A program made the translations under genes and the position numbers. The notes below the pieces were generated by a model. The model had not been told where the DNA came from, did not search any database, and saw only the letters and a list, made by a program, of their open reading frames with translations. 5,097 nucleotides of DNA from Microcaldota archaeon (lineage in GTDB: Archaea; Iainarchaeota; Iainarchaeia; JAADDC01): positions 1,501-6,597 of the forward strand of contig JALUER010000002.1 in the NCBI GenBank assembly GCA_027043825.1, in the 5' to 3' direction. Below are positions 1 to 4,743 of the stretch, one piece after another (position 1 is the first letter of the stretch; each line of letters starts with the position of its first letter).

Positions 1-96
1 GGAAAGGGGTTCAGGAGGTATAAGAGGCAGCCAAAGGGGAGGTTCAGGCTCAGGAGGGCCAAGTCCACCCACGTGGAGATGGTGGTGAAAGAATGA
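1..96 (+). CDS. rpl22: Large-subunit ribosomal protein uL22, C-terminal fragment
   Basis: This is the last 31 codons of a gene that begins before the window, open in frame 1 to the TGA at 94-96. The peptide is very basic and ends in STHVEMVVKE, which matches the usual archaeal uL22 ending (a T/S-T-H-V-E-hydrophobic-V motif after an Arg/Lys-rich stretch). In the family, this part belongs to the globular domain of a 23S-rRNA-binding protein that lines the exit tunnel with an extended loop; that loop is not in view. The stop overlaps the next start as ATGA, so translation is probably coupled to uS3. The identity also rests on position, since uL22 directly precedes uS3 in archaeal S10 clusters. 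Confidence 0.9.
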   Translation, partial: GKGFRRYKRQPKGRFRLRRAKSTHVEMVVKE

Positions 97-776
97 TCGA
101 GAGGGAGTTCGTGGCGGACGGGAAGACCGTCCTCTTCATCAAGGAGTACCTGAGGAAGCGCCTCAGGGACGCCCTCATCTCCAAGATCGAGGTCATAAAG
201 ACCCCCCTCATGACGAGGATCATCATCTACGCAGCCAAGCCCGGACTGGTAATAGGAAAGAAGGGGACAAGGATAAGAGAAGTTACTGAAGAGATCAAGA
301 AAAAGTTCAAGGTAAGCAACCCCCAGATCGAGGTAGTCCCGGTAGAGAACCCCATCCTGGACGCCCAGGTTCAGGCCGAGAGGATAGCGCTGGCCCTCGA
401 GAGGGGTATGAGGTGGAGGCCCCTGGTTAACTCCACCGTGAGGAGGATCATGGAGGCCGGTGCCAGGGGCGTGGAGATCGTTGTGAAGGGGAAGTTAGGT
501 GCCAGGAACGCCAAGGCCCAGAAGGGGAGGGTCTACGCCGGCTACATGAAGAAGGTGGGCGATCCGGCTAAACTCGTGGACGTGGGCTTCTCCGAGGCGT
601 TCACCAAGTGGGGTATCATCGGCGTGCGGGTGAGGATCGTTCACCCGGACGTGAGGTTCCCTGACCAGATAACGGTCCCTGACATAAAGGTGGAGGTGAC
701 GGATCTTGAAGGCCAAGGAGCTCAGGGAGAAATCGGTGGAGGAACTGAAGGAGCTGCTGAGGGAGCTACAAGCTGA
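93..776 (+). CDS. rps3: Small-subunit ribosomal protein uS3
   Basis: A 227-aa uS3, part of the 30S head at the mRNA entry site. Residues about 15-95 form the type II KH RNA-binding domain, with the GxxG loop GKKG at 55-58 inside VIGKKGTRI. The C-terminal domain follows, with VNSTVRRIMEAGARGVEIVV (112-131), KGKLGARNAKAQKGR and the conserved WGIIGVRVRI near 173-182. The ATG overlaps the uL22 stop (ATGA), and GGTGGTGA at 81-88 can serve as Shine-Dalgarno sequence. After about residue 204 the protein becomes a Gly/Glu/Ala-rich low-complexity tail. That tail is encoded entirely in the 71-base overlap with the uL29 gene in another frame. The length is normal for archaeal uS3, whose tails vary. Identification is secure; only the exact role of the tail is unknown. 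Confidence 0.97.
   Translation: MIEREFVADGKTVLFIKEYLRKRLRDALISKIEVIKTPLMTRIIIYAAKPGLVIGKKGTRIREVTEEIKKKFKVSNPQIEVVPVENPILDAQVQAERIALALERGMRWRPLVNSTVRRIMEAGARGVEIVVKGKLGARNAKAQKGRVYAGYMKKVGDPAKLVDVGFSEAFTKWGIIGVRVRIVHPDVRFPDQITVPDIKVEVTDLEGQGAQGEIGGGTEGAAEGATS
692..699 (+). promoter_or_regulatory. Shine-Dalgarno site deciding the TTG start of uL29
   Basis: GGAGGTGA lies six bases before the TTG at 706-708, inside the uS3 coding region. This strong match to the anti-Shine-Dalgarno end of archaeal 16S rRNA supports a non-ATG start here. No ATG or GTG in the uL29 frame would keep the conserved N-terminus MKAKELRE. Confidence 0.7.
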
Positions 777-903
777 GCTGGTAAAGCTAAGATCCCAGGT
801 AGCCGCCGGTACGAGGCCGGAGAACCCAGGTAGGATCAGGGCCATAAGGAGGGACATAGCCAGGATAAAGACGATACTACGGGAAAAGGGCGTCGGAGTA
901 TGA
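706..903 (+). CDS. rpl29: Large-subunit ribosomal protein uL29
   Basis: A 65-aa protein made of two helices, the usual uL29 hairpin that sits near the polypeptide exit tunnel and helps dock SRP-type factors. Conserved features are the N-terminus MKAKELREKSVEEL, the central LVKLRSQVAAGTRPENPGRIR (residues 25-45, the turn with ENPGRIR) and the second helix AIRRDIARIKTILRE. The start is TTG, chosen because translation from it gives the canonical N-terminus and because GGAGGTGA is correctly spaced upstream. The first 71 bases overlap the end of the uS3 gene in a different frame, an unusually long overlap for this pair. The gene is otherwise of normal length, and a 51-base gap follows it. Confidence 0.95.
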   Translation: MKAKELREKSVEELKELLRELQAELVKLRSQVAAGTRPENPGRIRAIRRDIARIKTILREKGVGV

Positions 904-908
904 TAAGG

Positions 909-918
909 TTTAAATTTA
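909..918 (+). promoter_or_regulatory. Possible TATA box ahead of aIF1
   Basis: TTTAAATTTA lies just after the uL29 stop, preceded by the purine-rich GATAAGG, which could act as a BRE. At the usual archaeal spacing of about 25 bases, transcription would begin near 936-940. This would give a short leader of about 15 bases that still contains the ribosome binding site GGTGGAGG at 941-948 before the GTG at 955. It would be an internal promoter in the superoperon. The support is sequence and spacing only, and AT-rich spacers can mimic TATA boxes. Confidence 0.4.
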
Positions 919-954
919 GTGGAGGAATATTAAGTAACGGGGTGGAGGACTGAG

Positions 955-1263
955 GTGAAGAGCGACATAAACGAGATTTTCGGGCTGCCGGAGGACCTCA
1001 TCGATACCGAGGCCTTCTCGCGAGAGCAGCTCAAGATAAAGGTAAGGGTAGACAAGAGGAAGTTTGGACGGGCCGTCACCATCATAACGGGCTTTGACGA
1101 CTCTATTGATATAAAATCCTTGGCCAAGAAGCTCAAGAAGAAGCTCGGCTGTGGCGGAACAGCCTACGACAACACCATCGAGCTCCAGGGAGACCACAGG
1201 AAGAAGATCAAGCAACTCCTGGTAGAGGAAGGGTTCAGGGAGGAGAACATTGAGATACTGTGA
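955..1263 (+). CDS. Translation initiation factor aIF1 (SUI1/eIF1 family)
   Basis: A 102-aa SUI1-domain protein. In archaea, aIF1 binds the 30S subunit near the P site and helps reject wrong start codons and place initiator tRNA. Family hallmarks are GLPEDL near the N-terminus (10-15), RVDKRKFGRAVTIITGFD (31-48), LAKKLKKKLGCGGTAYDNT (56-74) and IELQGDHRKKIKQLL (75-89). The start is GTG with GGTGGAGG six bases upstream, and an in-frame TAA at 931-933 excludes a much longer protein. The stop shares bases with the GTG of the next gene (GTGA), so coupling is likely. Placement between uL29 and the RNase P protein is known from many archaea. The gene uses TTT as well as TTC for Phe, slightly unlike the flanking ribosomal genes. 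Confidence 0.95.
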   Translation: MKSDINEIFGLPEDLIDTEAFSREQLKIKVRVDKRKFGRAVTIITGFDDSIDIKSLAKKLKKKLGCGGTAYDNTIELQGDHRKKIKQLLVEEGFREENIEIL

Positions 1264-1619
1264 TTATTAAGGTTCTTGCGCCATTATTTTCCGTGCCCAT
1301 AGGACCCAAGAACATCGTCATACACGAGCTCATAGGGTTAGGAGTGGTTATCGTCAATCACTCGGATCCCTCCCTTATTGGACTGAGGGGGACGATCGTC
1401 GATGAGACCCTGAAGACCCTCCTCCTGGAGACGGATAGGGGAAAGAAGCGGGTTCCCAAGAAGGGAGGCATCTTTTGCTTCAGGCTCCCTGACGGAAGGT
1501 GGACCCTCGTGAGGGGGGAGGAGATCCTCTTTCGCCCCTGGGAGAGGACAAAGAGGGGATACAAGGCCTTCTTGAGGAGGAGGCCGAAGGTGTTCGAGGG
1601 GCCGTGTGTGGAAATTTAA
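1260..1619 (+). CDS. rnp1: RNase P protein component 1 (Rpp29/Pop4)
   Basis: A 119-aa archaeal Rpp29, a protein subunit of RNase P, which removes the 5' leader of pre-tRNA; in archaea it pairs with Rpp21 on the RNA specificity domain. The six-stranded Sm-like barrel is represented by NIVIHELIGLGVVIVN (18-33), SDPSLIGLRGTIVDET (35-50), KKRVPKKGGIFCFRLPDG (62-79) and ILFRPWERTKRG (89-100), all typical. The basic C-terminal tail matches the family helix. The GTG start overlaps the aIF1 stop by GTGA. The nearest purine-rich site, GGGAGGAG at 1238-1245, is 14 bases away, so initiation probably depends on coupling. A second in-frame GTG at 1293 (residue 12) is possible but has no ribosome binding site. 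In related clusters uS17 comes next; here an ATPase gene intervenes. Confidence 0.93.
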   Translation: MIIKVLAPLFSVPIGPKNIVIHELIGLGVVIVNHSDPSLIGLRGTIVDETLKTLLLETDRGKKRVPKKGGIFCFRLPDGRWTLVRGEEILFRPWERTKRGYKAFLRRRPKVFEGPCVEI

Positions 1620-1625
1620 TGTAAC

Positions 1626-1681
1626 ATGCTTAAGTATTTTTCCGGAAAAGTCCTATAGTATGGTGAAGTACTTTTCCAGAA
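1626..1681 (+). repeat. Imperfect 22-bp direct repeat across the ATPase gene start
   Basis: The 22 bases at 1626-1647 match those at 1660-1681 at 18 of 22 positions, 34 bp apart. The core pair is AAGTATTTTTCCGGAA (1632-1647) and AAGTACTTTTCCAGAA (1666-1681). Both units begin with ATG. The downstream unit is the real gene start (MVKYFS). The upstream unit reads MLKYFSGKVL and then TAG at 1656-1658, just before the true ATG. The shift of 34 is not a multiple of three, so the units lie in different frames. It may be a duplicated and decayed gene start, or a pair of regulator sites. Confidence 0.7.
1630..1641 (+). promoter_or_regulatory. Likely leaderless promoter of the ATPase gene
   Basis: TTAAGTATTTTT is an AT-rich, TATA-like stretch in the 40-base gap after Rpp29, centred about 25 bases before the ATG at 1660. 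This is the distance expected when transcription starts at the start codon. There is no Shine-Dalgarno sequence before 1660 (the preceding bases are GTCCTATAGT), which fits a leaderless mRNA. The element lies within the upstream unit of the direct repeat and runs into the palindrome TTTTCCGGAAAA (1638-1649). Confidence 0.55.
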
Positions 1682-2850
1682 TCGTAGAGGAAAGGGTAAG
1701 GAAGTTCCTTGGGATGGGAAAGAGCGTCGTAGTGGTAGGGCCCCGCCAAGCAGGAAAGACCACCTTACTTAAACATCTCTCTGAAGTCTATGGGGCTCCC
1801 TACTTTTCCCTGGATGATCCGGAAACCCTTGAGGCACTGAAGGACGTAAAGGTGTTCAGAAAGCTCGTAGAAGGGCAGATCTTCTTCCTGGACGAAGCCC
1901 AGAGGGATGAAGAGATCGGAAGAAAGTTAAAATACCTTCATGACCTGGAGGAGCTCCGGTTCGTAGTGAGTGGGAGTGGTTCCTTTGATGTGAAGGTGAA
2001 GGTGAGCGGGGAATTGGTGGGAAGGGCCTTTCGCGTGGAACTCCTTCCCCTTTCCTTTGGGGAGTTCCTCCTGTGGAAGGATGAGCGCCTGTACGGATTA
2101 TACGACGAGTGCAAAGAAACCGTGTGGAGCTATATAAGAGAAGGGGAAAGGATAGACTGCACAGACATCCCCTTGAAGAACAAGTGGGAGGAATACGTTA
2201 CCTTTGGGGGATACCCGGAGGTTGTCCTCAGTGACTCGGCCCAGGAAAAATGGGAGGTCCTCTCTCAGATCCTCTTCTCCTTCGTTGACAGGGACGCCCT
2301 CTCCGCCTTCGGTGTTAGAAGACGTTCCCTCTTCCTGGATGTTCTTAGACTTATAGCAAAGTCTGTAGGCTCCCTCTTTTCAAAGAGCTCCGTGGCCAGC
2401 GCGTTGGGAACTACCTACCATACCATAGACCAATACATAGCGATTCTCCTCTACTCCTTCATTGTTTTCGAGGCCCGACAACCTCTCAGATCTTTCTCGG
2501 ATATAAGGAAGAGGCCCAAGCTGTACTTCTACGATCTTGGGCTTCGAAACCTTCTCACCACAGATAAAAGACCGTTCCCCCTGAGGGACGACAAGGGGAG
2601 GATCCTGGAGAACTACGTGGCAAGGAGGATCAGGGAAGAGGAAGAAACCGTGACCTTTTACAGGAAGAAGAAAACTGAGATAGACTTTCTCGTGAGAAAC
2701 ACCGCCGTAGAGGTAAAACTAACACCCAAACCCACGAGGGCCATCATAAGGGCGGTGGAAGAGGGGTTAGTAGAGAGGGTCCTCCTGGTAGGGGGAGAAA
2801 GGGTTTCCGAGGCGAAAGGGATCCCCGTGGTACCGCCTTGGATGGTCTGA
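1660..2850 (+). CDS. AAA_14/DUF4143-type ATPase, inserted in the ribosomal operon
   Basis: A 396-aa P-loop ATPase of the archaeal/bacterial AAA_14-DUF4143 group; the cellular substrate is not known. Walker A is GPRQAGKT (27-34) and Walker B is IFFLDEAQ (74-81). A sensor-like VSGSGSF (103-109) follows, then the family signature GRAFRVELLPLSFGEFL (121-137) and YVTFGGYPEVV (179-189). Residues about 238-272 look like a winged helix. The C-terminal part has KLYFYDLGLRN (287-297), GRILENYV (313-320), TEIDFLV (339-345) and VEVK (350-353), an arrangement like a PD-(D/E)xK nuclease core (E317, D342, E351, K353). The start is ATG 1660. An upstream in-frame GTG at 1606 would overlap Rpp29 and cover the promoter. 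Codon use differs from the ribosomal genes: about 9 of 24 Phe codons are TTT, against none of six in uS3. The gene looks intact and separately transcribed, and no partner gene is adjacent. Confidence 0.9.
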   Translation: MVKYFSRIVEERVRKFLGMGKSVVVVGPRQAGKTTLLKHLSEVYGAPYFSLDDPETLEALKDVKVFRKLVEGQIFFLDEAQRDEEIGRKLKYLHDLEELRFVVSGSGSFDVKVKVSGELVGRAFRVELLPLSFGEFLLWKDERLYGLYDECKETVWSYIREGERIDCTDIPLKNKWEEYVTFGGYPEVVLSDSAQEKWEVLSQILFSFVDRDALSAFGVRRRSLFLDVLRLIAKSVGSLFSKSSVASALGTTYHTIDQYIAILLYSFIVFEARQPLRSFSDIRKRPKLYFYDLGLRNLLTTDKRPFPLRDDKGRILENYVARRIREEEETVTFYRKKKTEIDFLVRNTAVEVKLTPKPTRAIIRAVEEGLVERVLLVGGERVSEAKGIPVVPPWMV

Positions 2851-2856
2851 TAACAA

Positions 2857-2868
2857 CCTATAAAAACC
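2857..2868 (+). promoter_or_regulatory. TATA box for uS17 and the downstream ribosomal genes
   Basis: CCTATAAAAACC, with TATAAAAA at 2859-2866, begins seven bases after the ATPase stop. Transcription would be expected to start near 2885-2889, giving a leader of about 30 bases to the uS17 ATG at 2919. This is the best TATA match I see in the window. It would let the uS17-uL14-uL24-eS4-uL5 segment be transcribed independently of the genes before the inserted ATPase. Confidence 0.6.
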
Positions 2869-2904
2869 TATCCCTGCTGGATATGGTGGGGGTCAGGAAT
2901 CCCC

Positions 2905-2909
2905 GGAGG
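2905..2909 (+). promoter_or_regulatory. Shine-Dalgarno site of uS17
   Basis: GGAGG lies nine bases before the ATG at 2919 and decides between three in-frame ATGs (2838, 2883, 2919). The other two have no comparable site, and the archaeal uS17 N-terminus begins with MAR followed by the C-x4-C region, as it does from 2919. A short G-run and C-run (2889-2892 and 2901-2904) could form a small hairpin next to it. Confidence 0.6.
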
Positions 2910-2918
2910 AGAGAGGCA

Positions 2919-3272
2919 ATGGCCAGGACCATCGTCATCGGTGGTGAGGTTCTCCAGCCCCCTGAGGGTGTGGAGTGCAACGACAAGAAGTGCCCCTACC
3001 ACGGAGAGGTGAGGGTAAGGGGTCAGGTCTTCGTGGGCAAGGTTGTTTCTGATCGAATGCAGAGGACCGTGACCATTCTCCGGGAAGGGGTGGTCTACGT
3101 CCCCAAGTACGAGCGATACATGAGGGTTTCCTACAAGCTCCACGCCCACAATCCCCCATGCATCAACGCCAAGGCTGGGGACATCGTCCTGGTGGGGGAA
3201 ACGAGGAAATTAGCCAAAACCGTTTCCTTCGTGGTTCTCAAGGTCATAAAGCGGGCGGGTGAGGGCCAATGA
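2919..3272 (+). CDS. rps17: Small-subunit ribosomal protein uS17
   Basis: A 117-aa archaeal uS17, an OB-fold primary 16S rRNA-binding protein of the 30S body. The archaeal N-terminal extension carries CNDKKCPYHGEVRVRG (20-35). The OB core follows with GKVVSDRMQRTVTI (40-53), VPKYERYMRVSYKLHAHNPP (61-80), and the family ending KLAKTVSFVVLKVIKR (97-112). The ATG at 2919 was chosen for its GGAGG site and the canonical MAR start. The reading frame is open further upstream to an ATG at 2838 inside the ATPase gene. Those extra residues (such as VGVRNPRRREA) do not resemble the family. The stop overlaps the uL14 start (ATGA). Rpp29 is the usual upstream neighbour, here separated by the ATPase. Confidence 0.95.
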   Translation: MARTIVIGGEVLQPPEGVECNDKKCPYHGEVRVRGQVFVGKVVSDRMQRTVTILREGVVYVPKYERYMRVSYKLHAHNPPCINAKAGDIVLVGETRKLAKTVSFVVLKVIKRAGEGQ

Positions 3273-3667
3273 AGGCCATAGGATCCTCCGTGACCAAGGG
3301 CATCCAGGTGGGCACCATCCTCGTCTGCGCCGACAACACCGGGGCCAAGGCCCTGAAGATGATCGGCGTGAAGGGTTTCAAGGGTAGGAAGAGGAGGAGG
3401 CCCTCCGCTGGTGTTGGCGACATGATCATCGTCTCGGTGGTGAAGGGTAAGCCCGACATGAAGGGGAAGGTCTTTCCCGCCGTGGTCATTCGTCAGAGGA
3501 AGGAGTTCAGGAGGCCCGACGGAACCCGCGTCATGTTCGAGGATAACGCAGCTGTTATAGTCAACGAAAGGGGTGAACCCAGGGGCACCGAAATAAAGGG
3601 CCCCGTGGCAAAGGAGGTCGGTGAGCGGTTCCCCAAGATCGTTAGAATTGCATCGGTGGTAGTATGA
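3269..3667 (+). CDS. rpl14: Large-subunit ribosomal protein uL14
   Basis: A 132-aa uL14, a five-stranded barrel that binds 23S rRNA and forms an intersubunit bridge. Diagnostic stretches are GIQVGTILVCADNTGAKALK (11-30), GVKGFKGRKRRRPSAGVGD (33-51, the basic loop), MIIVSVVKGKPDMKGKVFPA, VVIRQRKEFRRPDGTRV (72-88) with the following FEDNAAVIVN, and GPVAKEV near 111-117. The start ATG overlaps the uS17 stop as ATGA, with GGTGAGG at 3258-3264 as ribosome binding site. The length is that of archaeal uL14. Its own stop overlaps the next gene in the same way, so it sits in a tightly coupled string. Nothing is unusual. Confidence 0.97.
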   Translation: MKAIGSSVTKGIQVGTILVCADNTGAKALKMIGVKGFKGRKRRRPSAGVGDMIIVSVVKGKPDMKGKVFPAVVIRQRKEFRRPDGTRVMFEDNAAVIVNERGEPRGTEIKGPVAKEVGERFPKIVRIASVVV

Positions 3668-4008
3668 GGAAGGTCGGCTCCCAGCCCAGGAAGCAGAGGC
3701 GGTTCCTCTTCAGGGCACCGCTCCACATCCGCCACAAGATGATGGCAGCGCCTCTTTCAAAGGAGCTCAGGAAGGAGCTGGGGAGGAGGTCTCTCCCGGT
3801 GAGGAAGAACGACGTCGTCAAGATCGTGAGGGGGAAGTTCAGGGGACACGAGGGTAAGGTAATACGGGTCTCCCTGCGAAGGATGAGGATCTACGTGGAG
3901 GGGGCTACCCTAAAGAAGGCAGACGGAAAGGAGGTACCATACCCGATCCACCCCTCCAAGGTAATCATAATCGACGTGGACAGGTCCGACGAAAGGAGGT
4001 TTAGATAA
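3664..4008 (+). CDS. rpl24: Large-subunit ribosomal protein uL24
   Basis: A 114-aa archaeal uL24, an assembly-initiating 23S rRNA binder near the exit tunnel. The basic N-terminal part QPRKQRRFLFRAPLHIRHK (7-25) and the stretch APLSKELRKELGRRSLPVRK (29-48) are characteristic. They are followed by the KOW motif VVKIVRGKFRGHEGKVIRVS (51-70) and the end segment YPIHPSKVIII (93-103). The start overlaps the uL14 stop by ATGA, with GGTGGT at 3655-3660 upstream. The gene ends TAATG, sharing one base with the eS4 start. The protein is slightly short at the C-terminus but otherwise standard. Confidence 0.96.
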   Translation: MRKVGSQPRKQRRFLFRAPLHIRHKMMAAPLSKELRKELGRRSLPVRKNDVVKIVRGKFRGHEGKVIRVSLRRMRIYVEGATLKKADGKEVPYPIHPSKVIIIDVDRSDERRFR

Positions 4009-4733
4009 TGGCCCGTGTAGGAGGAGGAAGGAGGCACCTCAAGAGGATCGCGGCCCCAAGGGCCTGGAAGATTAGGAGGAAGTCCCGCTTCGGCGTCTGG
4101 ATAACAAAGCCGTCTCCGGGTCCACACCCCCAGGAGCGCTCCATCCCCCTGAGGGTGTTGATGAGGGACTACCTGGGGCTCGCCAGGAACGCCAGGGAGG
4201 CAGACTACATCATCAAGAGGGGTAAGGTCCTCGTGGACGGAAAGGTGAGGAAGGACCCCAAGTTCCCCGTGGGCCTCTTCGACGTGGTGGAGATACCCGA
4301 GATCGAAAAGGTCTACCGGATCGTCCTGGACGAGAAGGGAAGGCTCATCCCCAAGGAGGTGGGCGAGTCCGAGAAGTCCTACAAGCTGGTAAGGATTGAG
4401 AGGAAGGTCATGGTGAAGGGAGGGCTTATCCAATTGGGCACCCACGACGGTAGGTCCTTCCTCTTCAAGGAGACGGACCTGAAGCCCGGCGACGTGATGA
4501 AGGTGGAGGTCCCCTCCCAGAAGGTAATAGAGTCTTACAAGCTTGAGCCGGGCAACCTTGTCTACATCCTGTCTGGCAGACACGCCGGCGCGGTGGGCAC
4601 CGTGAAGGACATCGAGAAAGGAGACCTGGTGAGGCCCTCCCTGGTGAAGGTGGAGGTGGAGGGCACCACCATAGAGACTGCCAAGAAGAACGTCTTCGTG
4701 GTGGGCAAGAACGCGCCGGCAATAACGCTCTGA
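4008..4733 (+). CDS. rps4e: Small-subunit ribosomal protein eS4
   Basis: A 241-aa eS4, a protein found only in archaea and eukaryotes and bound to the 30S body. The N-terminus RRHLKRIAAPRAWKI (8-22) and KPSPGPHPQERSIPL (34-48) are signatures. An S4-type RNA-binding domain covers about 43-100, including ARNAREADYIIKRGKVLVDG (59-78) and KFPVGLFDVVEIPE (85-98). A central domain follows with ELGTHDGR-like IQLGTHDGRSF (141-151). The C-terminal KOW segment is PGNLVYILSGRHAGAVGTV (181-199). Start ATG 4008 has GGAGGT (3995-4000) seven bases upstream, a strong site. Length and order are typical for the archaeal spc-type cluster. Confidence 0.97.
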   Translation: MARVGGGRRHLKRIAAPRAWKIRRKSRFGVWITKPSPGPHPQERSIPLRVLMRDYLGLARNAREADYIIKRGKVLVDGKVRKDPKFPVGLFDVVEIPEIEKVYRIVLDEKGRLIPKEVGESEKSYKLVRIERKVMVKGGLIQLGTHDGRSFLFKETDLKPGDVMKVEVPSQKVIESYKLEPGNLVYILSGRHAGAVGTVKDIEKGDLVRPSLVKVEVEGTTIETAKKNVFVVGKNAPAITL

Positions 4734-4743
4734 GGTGAAGAGG

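Noticed and set aside
495..857. A 120-codon minus-strand frame opposite uS3 and uL29
   Set aside because: Its Ser-rich and His-rich composition is what the reverse complement of the Gly/Glu and Lys/Arg codons gives. No start context or motif supports it.
1606..1659. An 18-residue N-terminal extension of the ATPase from GTG 1606
   Set aside because: It overlaps the end of Rpp29, would cover the TATA-like promoter and the repeat, has no ribosome binding site, and the family normally begins shortly before the P-loop domain, as from ATG 1660.
1660..2850. A toxin-antitoxin or defence operon centred on the ATPase
   Set aside because: No second small gene accompanies it on either strand. The flanking genes are all translation or RNase P genes, so a multi-gene defence system is not supported.
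2838..2918. Longer uS17 starting at ATG 2838 or ATG 2883
   Set aside because: The 2838 start is inside the ATPase gene and upstream of the TATA box. The 2883 start lacks a ribosome binding site and sits slightly too close to the TATA box for a leaderless start. The canonical MAR start with GGAGG is at 2919.
2851..2918. An intrinsic terminator after the ATPase gene
   Set aside because: The gap has no T-run on the coding strand. The only inverted repeat is a four-base G/C pairing (2889-2892 with 2901-2904), more likely part of the uS17 leader.
1620..2918. A transposon or insertion sequence carrying the ATPase
   Set aside because: I found no transposase, no terminal inverted repeats and no convincing target-site duplication at the two ends. 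The only repeat pair found is at the 5' side.
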